Shown: positions 32,893 to 44,700, counted from the first letter of the stretch. The stretch: DNA of 64,000 bases from Leptobrachium leishanense (GCA_009667805.1 CM019064.1:107358328-107422327), one strand, 5' to 3'. Numbers and translations: made by a program. The notes: a model not told the origin generated them from the sequence alone.

Positions 32893-33519
32893 TTAACCTC
32901 CCTGGCGGTATTCCCGAGTGTGACTCGGGGTTAAATTTCACTACCGCGAACGGTAACCCCGAGCCACACTCGGGTTGGATGTTTACTCACCTCCTCCTGG
33001 CTCCCTCGCTGTCCCCCGCAGCGTGATCGCGGCGAGCTGCTTCCTGGAAGGCTCCCTGCGAGTCACACGATGCAGTGGGGGCGGGACTAGTAACAAACTT
33101 AGAAAAATTGGATTCTACAGTGTAAAATGTTTATGTGCAATGTTTATGAACAGCCACTAGGTGGCAGTACAGGATAAGAAATAGACCATACATCCTCTCA
33201 CCCTTGTTTTCAAGACAGATTTCAGTGTTTTTTGTTGTATTTTATTGAATATCATTTATTTGCATTATTTTGGATAATTATTTTTGGGATAATAAATTAT
33301 TATGTCGTGTTTCAAACTTTATCAGACTCAGTGTATTTTCTAATTTTTATTTATTTATAAAGGATTTTACCAGTAAGGACTCTTGATTTCACGGATTTCA
33401 GTGCGTGATTCCTAATTATTACAGGCTAACTATGTACAAAAACACCTTTCCTTTAAAAAAAAAATTGAGACGCTTTTAGACACGAAATTTTGAAAAAATT
33501 AGACCGCCAGGGAGGTTAA
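32893..33519. mobile_element. TTAA-flanked element with CCTCCCTGGCGGT ends
   Basis: TTAACCTCCCTGGCGGTA at 32893 and the complement of TTAACCTCCCTGGCGGTC ending at 33519 give perfect 13-bp inverted repeats inside a TTAA duplication, the piggyBac arrangement. Near the left end a CCGAGTGTG/CACACTCGG stem brackets about 50 bp. The 627-bp element has no transposase. Confidence 0.9.
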
Positions 33520-34756
33520 GAGGCAAGCCAACTTATCTCCAGCAAGGCAATAAAAAAATAGGCATGTATGACCATTTAGTACTTGTTCGGGCACTTTACA
33601 AGTAAAGGTACATAGAGCTTTCACGAGTTATCAAGTATGCCCCGAGGTGAAGATGCTATTATGGCAAATCAAGGATTCTCATTTTATCTTCCTCAGAAGA
33701 CAGAAAGGCAGAGCTGACCTGGCTGGAGATCCATGACCCTGAGACGTTCACTCTGAAGAACTAATACACCAGTGGACGATTAACATATTCAGTTTTCTGT
33801 GATGTGTACACTCTGCAAAAATAAATACATAGGATAGGTTTGATAGCACAATTCATACAGTACATATTTTCTTACTTAATGGAAAACCTGTCATCCTTCT
33901 ATTCGGTGATAGAATTTCTTAAATGTATACTCTGCAATTAGTCTAGTATTGATCAATATGGCAATGCACACTGTTTTGAATATACGCATTAATAAAAGTA
34001 CTTTTATTTCCCAATGAAAGACCAGCAGTTTATATTTCTCAGCGCTGCAGCTTTGTAATAGCTTCTTTGCTAACTTGCATTTTCAATAGGATATGCCTTT
34101 CACAGCCTCGTTGAGATGCATTACTTAGATTCCAATAGTTCCCCAGGAATTATCGAGTAGATTTCCAAAACTATGCTTGTTGCATCATGGAACGACTTAC
34201 AAACAAAAAAGCAAATGATTTTCACTGCCTTCCATTGCCCAGCAGCAGTTTTATAATGTTCAGCAGAGCACGCCAACAAAGACAGTAAAGATGGAACAGT
34301 TATCAGGCTAATCAAGGAATGTACGCTACATTCTAAAAGATTGCTCTTTCAAAAGCCTGGGGTGAAATCTGCTTTGACTTTCTACAAATTAGAGAGCACT
34401 TAAAATGAGAAATGCCTTACAGAAATACAAGCTAGGGATGCCTAAGTTTAATTTCTTCTTCTAATAGGTCTGTAGAGCTTCAAGTTTCTATAATTAAAGT
34501 AAAAAGTAACTTTTCAGATTGGAAAACTTTAACTTATGTATAATATACACAGTGATTAAATGTTTATTCATTAAAATAACATTTGCCCATAAAATTGTAA
34601 GTCCGCACACTAAAGCATTTATTTGCTATAGCCATTTTTAAAAAAAAATAAGACAGAGCTGAGAGACCTAAGTATAGTAACTAGCATCCAATGTACAGAA
34701 TTAAATGGAGTTGCGGGGATCCTTAATATAGCTCAGCGAGGTGGAAAAAAGTCTAT
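33520..34756. other. Anonymous sequence, no gene seen
   Basis: Low-GC sequence without repeats or ORFs I can assign. Confidence 0.55.
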
Positions 34757-35270
34757 GGACTGTATTCCATTCTTGACACTAACATGGAGATAGTAAGCAG
34801 GAAAATCTGCTCCTGCAGAATTTCCCTTATCGTCTCCATGTTATCTTCGTATTCTGGGGAAGGGGCTATCACAGCACTTCGCAGCGGAAATCAGCACTAA
34901 CCTCCCTGATACCAGCAGTAGCTCTTCTGCGACTATCAGCTCCTGGAATCCATTGGACTCCATAGAGGGTTGCGCTTCTGGGCCATGAGCGCTGAACGCT
35001 CTTGCAAGATCATGCAGCACAGCCGAGTTATCGCAGAGGAAGACTAGGAAATATTTGTTCCCAGTCTCACTCTGCTCCTGCGGAGAAGAGGCAGACTGGG
35101 ACACCCTTTTCACTGTAGGATGAGAGCTGAGTATGGGATTTATTCAGATTTTTTTTAGAGCGTGGTAAATTATTTTGCAAAGGCAGATTCATTTAGCACC
35201 AGCTTTTAGGAAGTGTTAAAATCTTTGCTTTCGCATCCCGATGGTAAATTGCACCAGCACTTTTTAATAA

Positions 35271-36836
35271 TGTCAAGTTTCTAGCCCTGTTCCCTGTATG
35301 TGAGCTTATCTGGTTTGGGTCTTAGCTTCTGTTGCCATTTCTGGGTTCCTGAGGAATCGGATGCTTACTCGCATAGTAAAGGAGAAGTTGCTGTCAGAGT
35401 CCAAAGGCGGGGCCGCAGTGTCCATGTCCAGCGGCGAGGCCTCAGTCTCCATGTTCAGTGGCGAGGCCACAGTGTCCATTTACAGCAGCGAGGCCGCTGT
35501 ATCAATGCTTCACCAGAGCTGCAGTTACCAAGTCTGGTTGCGAGGCTGCAGTGTCCAAACCCTGTGGCGAGGCCATATCTTCTAGGTCTCGGTCCAGGAG
35601 GAAACTTAAAAAAGTGACCAAACCTAGCCAACTTGGGGAAATAAAGACCTACGCTACTGCCTCTGATGGCTTTGCGGTCTTAAAGTCAGACCTGGCTGCC
35701 TATGAGCGGCAACTGGTGCTTGACAGATGTCCCCCACCTGTGCGAATGGGAAGTGTCACTTTCAGGTCCCCCAGCATTTCCAGAGCACCCATCACGGACT
35801 CCCCTGTCAAAATGTCTGTTCCTCATGTCTCCAAGCCTAGTTCTGCTCCTGAGGGCTACGTCCGGACATCTAACGGGACACTGATATGCCAGAAACACTT
35901 GGCTGTGTTTATGAAAGTCCCGAACGCTAGGCGTGCCCTGGAGTAAGACTGACCAGTCTGAGTGGGAACAGGACTTTCACGCAGATGACTTCTGGTGATG
36001 TTGTCAGTGTTTTGTTTTTTGGTCCCGGCATTGTCTTGGGCACCCAGAGGTCACCCTTTTAAAGGGGGGATGTACTGTCACCTTTCTAGCCCTGACCCCT
36101 GTATGTGAGTTGATCCGGCTTGTGTCTTGGTCTCTGCTGCTATTCCTGGGCTCCAGCACAGGGGTTACTTGTTTGCACTCAACTCACCTGTCTGTCATGT
36201 TCTGATCCACTCCCTATTTAAGAGCACTGCTTCTATAATGCTTTGCTCTATGATTTTCAGTCATTCTAAGCCTTGCCATTTTCTGAGTTTTTCTGTTTCC
36301 TGTTCTGTTTGCATATTGTGTTCTAGTATATTTTTGGTTCTGTTTCCCTCTGTCTGTTTTGTTACTCAAGTCGCCGTGTCCTTTGTTTATTTTGGTTATT
36401 CCTTTTGTGCTAGTTCTTGTGTGGCTCAGTTCGTGTTTTTTCCTTGTTATGCTATTGTTTTCTGCTTTATTTATTTGTCTGCTGATATTCCTGTGTATGA
36501 CCCTGGCTATTTCTGACGTTCCTTTCTGGTGTTATGATCCCTGGCTATTCCATGACTATGAGTGTACCTCAACCCATGCCGTGCTGATTCCCTTTGTAAG
36601 GTTCTTAGTGGGTATCAGAGACTCTGCACAGTCATTTGTTATTTTTTTATTGGCTCCTCTAAAGACCGGCCTGTCAGTGTTAGGGTTCCTTTTGGTAGTG
36701 CCGTGCAGGAGTCTCTGTCTAGCCCTATGGTGTTCTCAACTCCTGTCCGTATACCTATTGTCTGCAGCAGTGTGTCCAGTATATTTGAACCCTGAATATG
36801 GGACCCACCTACTTTACGCCGGGTGCCGCCGTGAGA
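35271..36836 (+). mobile_element. LTR retroelement, internally deleted
   Basis: The 3' LTR runs from TGTCACCTTTCTAGCCC (36076) to GCCGTGAGA (36836), preceded by a purine tract AAAGGGGGGA (36061-36070). The first ~85 bp (35271-35355) align with the start of that LTR (TTTCTAGCCCTG, CCTGTATGTGAG) and then jump to internal sequence, so most of the 5' LTR and of gag-pol is gone. The 5-bp duplication AATAA (35266-35270, 36837-36841) delimits the insertion. The organisation is Gypsy-like. The deletion may have occurred before or after insertion. Confidence 0.8.
35458..35946 (+). pseudogene. 3' end of LTR-element polyprotein
   Basis: This 162-codon frame ends 129 bp before the 3' LTR, the usual place for the C-terminus of pol. 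The stretch PEGYVRTSNGTLICQKHL resembles the tail of Gypsy integrases (a segment with TxxGTxxRRNRxHL), which supports the call weakly. Upstream, in an overlapping frame (35361-35585), degenerate repeats of the type SSGEAxVSM come from a short DNA repeat with GGCGAGGCC. The catalytic domains are missing. Confidence 0.45.
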
Positions 36837-37242
36837 AATAACTAACTTGTCAAGATGATAAAAATAGATTGTGCTCCCCATGTTAGGTATAGGAGACACT
36901 TAAGTACAGTAAGCTAATGCATGCTGCGAGGCACAAAACTTTTTCACCCAAGTTTAATGCCAAGATCAGAATATAAAATGGCAGACTTTAAACTTACTTA
37001 TCCTAGACCTAATGATTACATATTGAGATGCTACATTAGCACCAATTATGGAATAGAGCTGATACTTGCGGTGGCGAGGAAGTGCTACTGCGGGTATCAC
37101 AGAGGTTAGCGCTGCATTCCGGGCATGGTGCTGAGATAGAACCTTTCCAGGAATACGAAGTAAACATCGAAGGTATAAATCTGCACCTGTAGATTTTCCT
37201 GCTTAATGTCTCCATGTTAGCGTCAAGAATAGAATATAGCCC

Positions 37243-39592
37243 ATAATATTTTTCCTAGTAATTACTCAGCTGCAAACTGCGAAGTGCTGCGCCTCTATCA
37301 TAAGTCTCGGTGCACTTTGAAAGTCCATGCCATTATTCTTTAGCTGTGAGAAAACCAAGTAATGCCCATTGAATGTTTCGGCTTCACCCATTGGCAGGGC
37401 AATGAAGACAGGGAATTCATATCAACAATTGCGAAGGAAGAAAGCAGAACAAAAAGAAAATGGATGCATAAAAAACTGGTAGACACATCCCAGACAAGCT
37501 AGAAACAATGCAAATGCCATTTATCAACACACGAAAAGCATAAACTGTAAATGTACAGTCTTTAAGAAAATACATGTGAATTTAACAGAAATATAACATG
37601 GGGAATAATCATGCTCACAAACACCCCATCTCTCACAGCCAGTGTCAGGCTATAACTTTCAGTCACTACGGCCAGCTTTTTTTCCTCGTAGTTAAGTCCA
37701 TTATTGATCAACTTACTCATTAACTGTATGCGATATACTGTGATTTTGAAGGTTCGCCTTGCAACGTGGGTGGTGCCCATCAGAGTATCTCTGCTTTACG
37801 TGTCATTTCATGAGGAGGTCAAAGCTTAGAATTACGAGTAGAATATCTTGGATTTAAGCCCTAGTTTCCTATATTTAAGATAGGGGATGAGGAAGTAGTA
37901 GTATCACTCTGGTAGGGATCTTTTTTTTTTATAATAACCATGTCTAATATATGTAAAAGATTGTGGGCCCAGCCTTGTGTCTCATTGGCCATTAAAGGAG
38001 AGAAATTTAGCAGAAATGATTCAGACAAAATAATTTGGACTCCAAGGAGACAAGTGTGACTTTGATTTCTGCATGAGTTTGCACAAACAGAATCGTGCAA
38101 GAGGAAACGTGAAAGCACATTGAGAAATATTGCTGCCAGTTTTCCGTAGTGCACCGCGAGAGTAGTTATGGAATGTGCTGCTGACTTCACTGTGGGATCA
38201 GAAGTAAATATGGAATCTATTGGCATTTTTTTTGTTAATTTGTTAAATGGTTTTGTAAAACCAAAATCACATAACACCAGGTTATGGGAGGCATTATTTC
38301 ATTCAGAGTTGCTGGTTCCAGAAGAGAAGAACGAGGTACATTGGAACAGTTTGGTCTTCTCATTCTCTCATTAATGAACGACTTCTATACATTGTAGTGT
38401 CCCTTTAAATAACCAGTTGACCAGCTTCTCGTGGCTCAGCTATTCAATAGTTTCTGTGCCTGTAACCAAGCTTTCTTGTTCGATAAGTATCCTCCTCCAC
38501 CACCTCCACCTCCTGCCCTTCTTGCTCCTTTTTGGATTCCCCGCTACTAACCTTCAACTTGTCTGTGGGATTTTGCTGTTCTACTGTATTCCCTGACTTT
38601 GGCTTTGCTCCAGCCTAACTGTCTGATCTTATTTCTTTCCAACCCTTGGCTTGTCTCTGGATACTCATCTTTTGCCCCCTTAAAATTTTCTCTGCTCCTA
38701 AGTATCTGGATTGTTTGAACTGATTACCTTTCTCAGTTCCACTACTTTTCAGCGTGGTATACAGTGTTTTCCAGTATGTCTAGTATTGGTTCCCTCGCCC
38801 TGCTTAACAAGGCCAGCATGTCTTTGTCCTGGACAAAGAGGTAGTCATAAACCAAAATCATGCAAATAAGCTAAGGTTCAATGATTGTAGCCTGAAATAG
38901 TGTTCATAAAACCTGAGTCATAGTAATAATTAATTTGCAAACATTGTAAAATGGAATTAACCCACAAGCAGGCATCCAAAATAAAATATTAAAATGTGAC
39001 TCAATACATCACTTCTCTATAAACCTTTTCAGGAAACCTGTAATGACATAATCATACTTACCTCAATTAATAGAGATTTGAAGAATATCTGAAGATAGAA
39101 TTGGCCAAATGGGTATTTCAAGTGTATATCAAAAAGGAGACATGTAAAAGCTGTCTTGCATTTTGCAATGTACTTGCACCAAAATAAAGCAGCCACCCAA
39201 AAAGGATGAGGTGAGCTGCTGTTAGTGATATCTAATCGATATGCAATGTCCATGGCTTGAGAAGAGCCAAGGATATTGCTGGAGATGTCCCATGAATGGT
39301 TCTAATTCTTAATTATTATTTATTTTAAACAACATCTTTTACACAACATACCTCATCTATTTTTGAAAGGTGTCTTCAGTACATGGAAGCCCCTTCGCTA
39401 AACTACCTCCTACTTTTCACCTAAACCAAAATTCATATTTGGTGTGAAGTGACTTTACAGTTGCTGATATCTTTGCTTGACAAAGAGTGATTGTGTCTCT
39501 GCAGCTGCTTGTAGCATGACATGGACACATGTAAACCACACTCCAAATAGTGTTGACATACAGTACCCATATTATGTATTTTATTTATGCTT
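37243..39592. other. Anonymous sequence, no gene seen
   Basis: No supported gene. 38480-38760 is C/T-rich with phrases reminiscent of Gypsy LTR sequence (CTGACTTTGGCTTTGCTCC, GGCTTGTCTCTGGATACTC) but without borders, so it is not called. Confidence 0.5.
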
Positions 39593-39891
39593 AAAAAAAT
39601 GTATGGGGCGGAGCTGACTGCCGGCAGTCACATTTTGCTGAGCTCCTGATGACGTGCTGTGTAACCTGCTGCTTATTGCGACCTACCGTCGACTGCAGTG
39701 TCTGGTGTGGAGGGGAATACATTGGGTGACCTGCTGCCCCGCACCCAGACGTTACCGTGGCCTCTTAGCTTGATTTGGGGAACTTCCCAGACTCAGGCCT
39801 CAGATTGCGGCCTATCCTGGGCAGCTATTTTTGGATCCTTTCTTGCAGCAAGGTGGTGATCCGCCCTCCCTCTTAGAGAAGCGGGGTTGGG

Positions 39892-40110
39892 ATGGCGGAC
39901 TTAGATGGCTACCTGTCTTGGCTGTATGAGGAAGGGGATCAGCTGCTTACACAGGGAGATGTGCAGCGCCTCGTGACTGCGCTGTGGGCATGTCGGGAGG
40001 CGGCTGCTCCGTTCGGTGCTGTGCCAGTAGATCCCCTGCCTGGCTCGGTTGCTGGCTCGGATGAGTCGGGCGAGGAGAGGTGGTACCAGAGGTGGTGTCC
40101 CTGGCAGTGA
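39892..40110 (+). CDS. Short ORF in non-autonomous LINE, unknown function
   Basis: A 72-codon ORF, MADLDGYLSWLYEEGDQLL onward, begins about 285 bp from the LINE 5' end. Its acidic, helix-prone opening and the pattern VTALWACREAAAPFG parallel the ORF of the reverse LINE (MEDCLRQLPGEEGD, LMAAMRAGQEAAN). The two elements otherwise differ greatly, so the shared opening may be functional. No domain recognised. The frame closes at 40110; later frames contain nothing recognisable. Confidence 0.35.
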   Translation: MADLDGYLSWLYEEGDQLLTQGDVQRLVTALWACREAAAPFGAVPVDPLPGSVAGSDESGEERWYQRWCPWQ

Positions 40111-41238
40111 TCTCCTGCGGGCTGACAGTGACGACCTGATTGGAGTACCCCGGCTGGCCTCTTCGTCTCTACAGGTGATCCCTTTATCACAGAAGATCTA
40201 CTTACCTGCTGCCTGTTGGCTCCTAGCTGAGATCTTACGAATGGGTTGCGAACCCCTGGTTGTTCCCGCGGACATTGGGATGGTGGATGATCCCCCTTGT
40301 GCGCTGCTGTCATCGGCCTGGCTGTTTTCTGAGAAGCGGCGGAGCTTGGATCTGGGCTGTGGTGCGGCGACCGGAGCTTGAGGTGCAGCTGGGAAGCTTC
40401 CTGGATGGCAGACCCTTCTACTTCTGTCTGTTCTTGTGGGGACTATAGGCTCTGTGCCACATATTGACTCTGGCTGATATAGCTGGCCCCGCTGCTGAGC
40501 AACTGGCTGAGGGGGCTCCCGGCAATCGGATGTCCCTCGCTGACTGTTTTGGCGACCACACTGCAGAATTGCCATTCTTTCTCCTGACGTTGAGATGACC
40601 CTCCACTACTTTCCCTAATTTTCCTTGCCGGCTTTACCTGAGCAGTGATCCCCCTTCATTTAAAGAGACACATCGTGTTGCTGTGTTTTTCCCTTTTTTT
40701 TTATCCTGGCGATACCTATCATTGAGGGCCTTCCCTTGAGGTCTCTGGGGTCTATGTCTTTTCTACACCTGTAGGGACGTCGGGATTCCCTTCCCCCACC
40801 CCTCCTTTTTTTTTTCTTTTTTTGGGGTGCGGGATACTGGGTTGCCTTGGGTGAGCCACCAGCGTGGCAACCATGGCTCTGGCCGTGCTTTTTGGCCAAA
40901 GGTCTCCCGGCCTTGAGACCCCTTCCATGGCCCCCGGCTTTCATTCGGGTTGATGGGGTGAGCCGAAAATGTCCCCCCTTACTCAGGCAGTCCCCTGCCC
41001 ATCCCTCACCCTTTCCCCTGCCCAGTTAGTTTTTTCCCTGACGTCCGCTGGCAGTCCTCCCCTACCTTTTTTTTTGCGAACCGCCCGAACAGTCCTGTCA
41101 CCCCCCTTACCACCTTTTTCTATTTGAGATATTCCTCGCAGCAGACTTTTGTTGTACTTTTCTTTTGTGTCACCATTGATGACTTACTGTGGTCCTGCGT
41201 GACCACTTACTGCTGAATATGTTTTCTGTCTACATGTG

Positions 41239-42316
41239 TGTAGCGCTGTGCTAAAAATCTTGCTGTGGCAGTACCTATTTTTGGCCACAAGATGGAGACT
41301 ATCGCAATCAGAGATACTGGACATTGGGACTACAATAACTGGCATGCTTTGCAAGAAGCCAGGAAGTGGGTGGAGACTGGACACTTACATCCTCTGCCTC
41401 GTGGAGAAAGTTCCAGAGCGCGCCAGGGGATGAGAGAAAGCAGACGCACTGAGGAGACCGCTGGAGGAGCTAGGCCAAAGCCCGAGGGAGACCTGTAATT
41501 CCTATTTGGGTCACTCAACCTGAGGAGAAGGAGACTTGCCAGTACCCAGACGACAGCTGCAGACCGGCGGAATCGAACGGAGAGCAGGCGGGGAGCTGGA
41601 CAAGCTGCATGAAGGTAGACAACGGATCCGGCCGCTAGTATCCCCAGTCAAAATCGGGTGGAGAGACGTCCTGGGTCAGCGGAGCCTAAAGCAGTCATCA
41701 GATGGGTGAGAGGCCTCCAAGGCTGTTTGTATGATTAAAGGACGCTCTGCTGTTTTTCTCTTTTAAGTTCACAGGGCCCCAACTGACTAGTCGAAGACTT
41801 TCCTTTAATAAATTCACTGGCCAGTTGAACAGTACCCGGGTACCACACACACACAGATACGCTTCTTACATTCTGGAATTTAACTTGTACAGGACTCATT
41901 TCCTTTTACGAATCGGAACGGGGGTTAAAAGACAAAGATACGTTCCGAATACATTTTTCTCTTTTTCCGCTGCGCGTTTGCCGTAATACGAAAGGGATTG
42001 TATGTTTGGGGTTTCGCTACGGGTCCCTTTTTCTGAACTATCGGGAAATTGCATTGCTTTTATGTTCGGTTGCGAATATTTTATTTTCCGAAATACGAAG
42101 CCTCGTGTTTCGTTTCTTTTCCGCTACGCGTTTTACCGGGATACGAAAATACTGTAATAATACTTGTGAATACCGTGTTTCAACATCTGCTCAAATATTT
42201 TAGTAAACTATATAAATATAAAAACTCACAACTGTGTTGGAGTATATTTATTCCCTAGTGCGGGGAGACTGACCCGTGGTTTATTTTCACCGGCTCCTCC
42301 GGGAGTGAGCGCTACA
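41239..42316 (+). repeat. Gypsy-2 5' LTR (1078 bp)
   Basis: It is bounded by the short inverted repeat TGTAGCGC/GCGCTACA. A TATATAAATATAAAA stretch near 42210 is a possible TATA box and AATAAA at about 41807 a possible poly(A) signal; neither is proven. It differs from the 3' LTR by one extra CA in the CACACACA run (about 41850) and by TTTATTTTCACC versus TTCATTTTCAGC near 42285. Confidence 0.95.
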
Positions 42317-42366
42317 CTCGTTTCCGGGATCCAGTCTCTGGAAAAACCGCATCTAAAGGGTTAAAT

Positions 42367-43860
42367 ATGGATCCAGACACTGTTGCCGAGTGGTGTGGGG
42401 AGCACAGTAGCCAGTCGGAATGTTGTATAGTCATGGATATTCCAGCAGACACTTGGGCTGAAGATCAGATTCGCCAGGCCGTGGCCACGCTAGCACCAGA
42501 TCATCGGGGGTTAATTCTGGACATTAAAAAAAACCCAGATACCTCTCACATGTATGTTCTTCTCGAATGGAGAAAGGGTGTTCCGCCATGTTTTCAGGGC
42601 ACGAGCGTGAAACTGGCCGAAGAGGTGGAAGTTCAACTAATTAAGCCAAGTACGCCACGTGGTGAATCCGCAAGTGTCCCTGCATCTAGTCCGTTGGCCA
42701 TGATAGGGCCTGAATTTATCGTGGCTATTGGAGATCTGCTGGCTAAATGTCAGAAAACAAGCCCTCCTCACACTAACTTCGGTTATCGACGGTTAAGAAA
42801 TTTTACAGGAAACGTACCAACTCCGGCGGGAGAAGAAACCTTTGAAGAATGGGTGGAACAGGCTCTGGATGAGTGGGATGTCCCTGAGGCCCAGAAAAAG
42901 CAAAGGATTACTGAGAGCTTAAAGGGACCTGCGTCAGAAGCGGTGAGAAACCTGAAACTGAGCAGAAAAGATTGTACTGCTTTAGATTACTTAAACGTTC
43001 TTGAAGAAGTTTTTGGACGAACTGAAAAGGCGGCCGAACTGGTATATCAGTACGAACACACCTATCAGAAAAGAGGTGAGAGAATGACCGAGTACATGAG
43101 GCGCCTGGATAAGATTCTACACCAGATACTCCTGAAGAAAGGGGCCGAATCGGCCGAAGTAGATAAGATCCGAATAAAACAGATCCTGAGGAGCTCTCAA
43201 CCTCTAGATCCAGTGATGATGCAGCTGAGAAGCAGAGCAGGTAGTCAAGAGTTAAAGTACCTGGAACTGATTCGAGTTGTGCGAGAGGAAGAGGCTTTAC
43301 TAGAAGAGAAATCTTTCAGGCGGGGGGAAAGGGCGTATGCACAACCTGTGAGACATAGCGGCGGCCTGCAGCCTGAAAGCGACTCTCTAGATACCTATGG
43401 GTCGGATGAGGACGAACAAGAACACCTAGTTGGTTTTAAATCTACAGAGAGGGCTGCTAAAGAATCGAACCTCCCTGAACGGGATGAATTGTCCAAAACC
43501 GTCAAGAAAGTTCAGGAAGCTCAAGTTGAATTGCAACAAGCGCATGCGGAACTGTGCCGGGTATTGATGAAGGTGACAGAAATGCAGGCAGAAATGCAGA
43601 AATTCCTCACAGGTATGCAGACGACGAAGAAGCTTGTGGCGTCTGGTCCAAATCTTTTACCCAACTCTCAACAAGCAACTACGTCTCCGCTCTCTAAGAA
43701 GAGATGTTTCGGGTGTGGAGAGATGGGCCATTTCGCGCACAGTGCAAAGGCCGGAAGCCTGAGAAGGATAGAGTCAAGGGACTGTTGGAAGCCCTGGAAG
43801 GACTGTTATCCACCTCACCGGCGGGAAACGCCAGAGGGCACCAGTAAAGGAGCAACCTGA
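42367..43860 (+). CDS. Gypsy-2 gag, PNMA-like
   Basis: The 497-codon frame starts 50 bp after the LTR with MDPDTVAEWCGEHSSQSECC. Residues 1-110 resemble the N-terminal domain of PNMA proteins (an EWC start, then VMDIPADTW and ILDIKKNP, MYVLLEWRKGV, an RRM-like pattern). Residues ~140-320 form the capsid (FTGNVPTPAGEETFEEWVEQ, RITESLKGPASEAVRNL, LNVLEEVFG, TEYMRRLDKILHQ). Residues ~355-430 are a charged coiled-coil region. A CCHC knuckle begins at C447 (CFGCGEMGHF), but its last cysteine is out of frame: a one-base change near 43745 shifts the end. Gag forms the particle; PNMA genes are known domesticated Gypsy gags. Similarity is judged by eye. Confidence 0.85.
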   Translation: MDPDTVAEWCGEHSSQSECCIVMDIPADTWAEDQIRQAVATLAPDHRGLILDIKKNPDTSHMYVLLEWRKGVPPCFQGTSVKLAEEVEVQLIKPSTPRGESASVPASSPLAMIGPEFIVAIGDLLAKCQKTSPPHTNFGYRRLRNFTGNVPTPAGEETFEEWVEQALDEWDVPEAQKKQRITESLKGPASEAVRNLKLSRKDCTALDYLNVLEEVFGRTEKAAELVYQYEHTYQKRGERMTEYMRRLDKILHQILLKKGAESAEVDKIRIKQILRSSQPLDPVMMQLRSRAGSQELKYLELIRVVREEEALLEEKSFRRGERAYAQPVRHSGGLQPESDSLDTYGSDEDEQEHLVGFKSTERAAKESNLPERDELSKTVKKVQEAQVELQQAHAELCRVLMKVTEMQAEMQKFLTGMQTTKKLVASGPNLLPNSQQATTSPLSKKRCFGCGEMGHFAHSAKAGSLRRIESRDCWKPWKDCYPPHRRETPEGTSKGAT

Positions 43861-44116
43861 GTGCCCGAGGGTTGAACCCCGCTCCAGAAACCAAGTAAAG
43901 ACTAAGAGGGCGAGGAGGCCCAAAGCCGAGCCAATTGTAGAGCCTGCCAGGACTGAGAGAGTCACTCCCTTAGCATCCGGGTCTACGTCATGGGGAAGCA
44001 ATGCACACCCAAAACCTGCACGGGCCAAGAAAAAGGCCAGGGTACAGCAAACTGGGTCTAAGCGCCCGGATACCGCCACAAAATTTCCTGACCAACTGAT
44101 AGGTCCTTCTCCTATT

Positions 44117-44700
44117 GTGCCAATCCAAGTGGAAGGAGTCTACACCAAAGCCCTGTTAGATTCAGGGGCTCAAGTGACATTGATCTACAGAGACTTCTTC
44201 GAGAAACACTTAAAGCACATTCCTTTGCAAGAATTGAAGGATTTGGAAATATGGGGTATCGGCACTGAGAAACTCCCTTATGACGGGTACCTGCAAGTAA
44301 AGTTGGAGATCGGATCTGAAGTCATCGGGCAGTCTGGGGGTTGTGATGCATGGCCATTGTGTGTCCTCGACCCTCGGGTGCGAACAGAAGCTCCCTGATA
44401 GTGGGGACGAATACTGACCTAGTGCGGCGTCTCCTGACGCCTATCGTGTTGGAAGAAGGTTCAACTCAAGGAGTACACCCAATGTTACGTCCGGTCTATC
44501 AGAGGATGGTCGAAGAACGAAAGGCACCTGCCGAAGTGGGAAGACTGTGGAGACTGGGTGGAACGGAGAAGGTTCTGCAAGCAGGAGAAGTAGCGAGCTT
44601 CCGGGCTTCAGTCAAGTTGAACGGATACAACCCGGTCCCTATGTGGTGCTGGGAACCGATTTTGATCATGGGAGTGAAACCGGAGTCGAAGTAATTCCTG
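44117..44700 (+). pseudogene. Gypsy-2 aspartic protease region
   Basis: In the frame 44117-44398 the retropepsin motif ALLDSGAQVTLI (DSG active site) is followed by a spacer and IWGIGTEKLPYDGYLQVKLEI. The frame changes near 44330, and the continuation (44350-44694) carries VCPRPSGANRSSLIVGTNTD, a typical protease/linker end. The change follows a GGGGG run. The N-terminal side (43861-44116) is open in no single frame, although a low-complexity basic linker can be read. Confidence 0.85.

Larger units (their letters stand above)
34757..37242. mobile_element. Foldback element with ~200-bp inverted ends
   Basis: The segment 34757-34962 matches the complement of about 37036-37242 with scattered differences. 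Shared blocks in order: ATTCTTGACRCTAACATGGAG, TAAGCAGGAAAATCT, TTCGTATTC, GATACC, GCAGTAGC, TATCAGCT. The left arm also holds a nested smaller inverted repeat (ACATGGAGATAG... against ...CGTCTCCATGT). Flanking bases do not give a clear target duplication. An LTR element (35271-36836) sits inside; without it the element would be about 0.9 kb. No transposase is seen. Confidence 0.65.

Noticed and set aside
36127..36841. Membrane-like ORFs in 36127-36841 as an env gene
   Set aside because: They lie wholly inside the 3' LTR of the deleted LTR element; T-rich LTR sequence gives hydrophobic frames.
37861..38277. Host gene fragment on the minus strand
   Set aside because: A 138-codon frame without recognisable domain, splice-site pattern or compositional support.
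38480..38760. Solo LTR of a Gypsy element
   Set aside because: Only a C/T-rich resemblance; no TG...CA borders, no target duplication and no second copy in the window.
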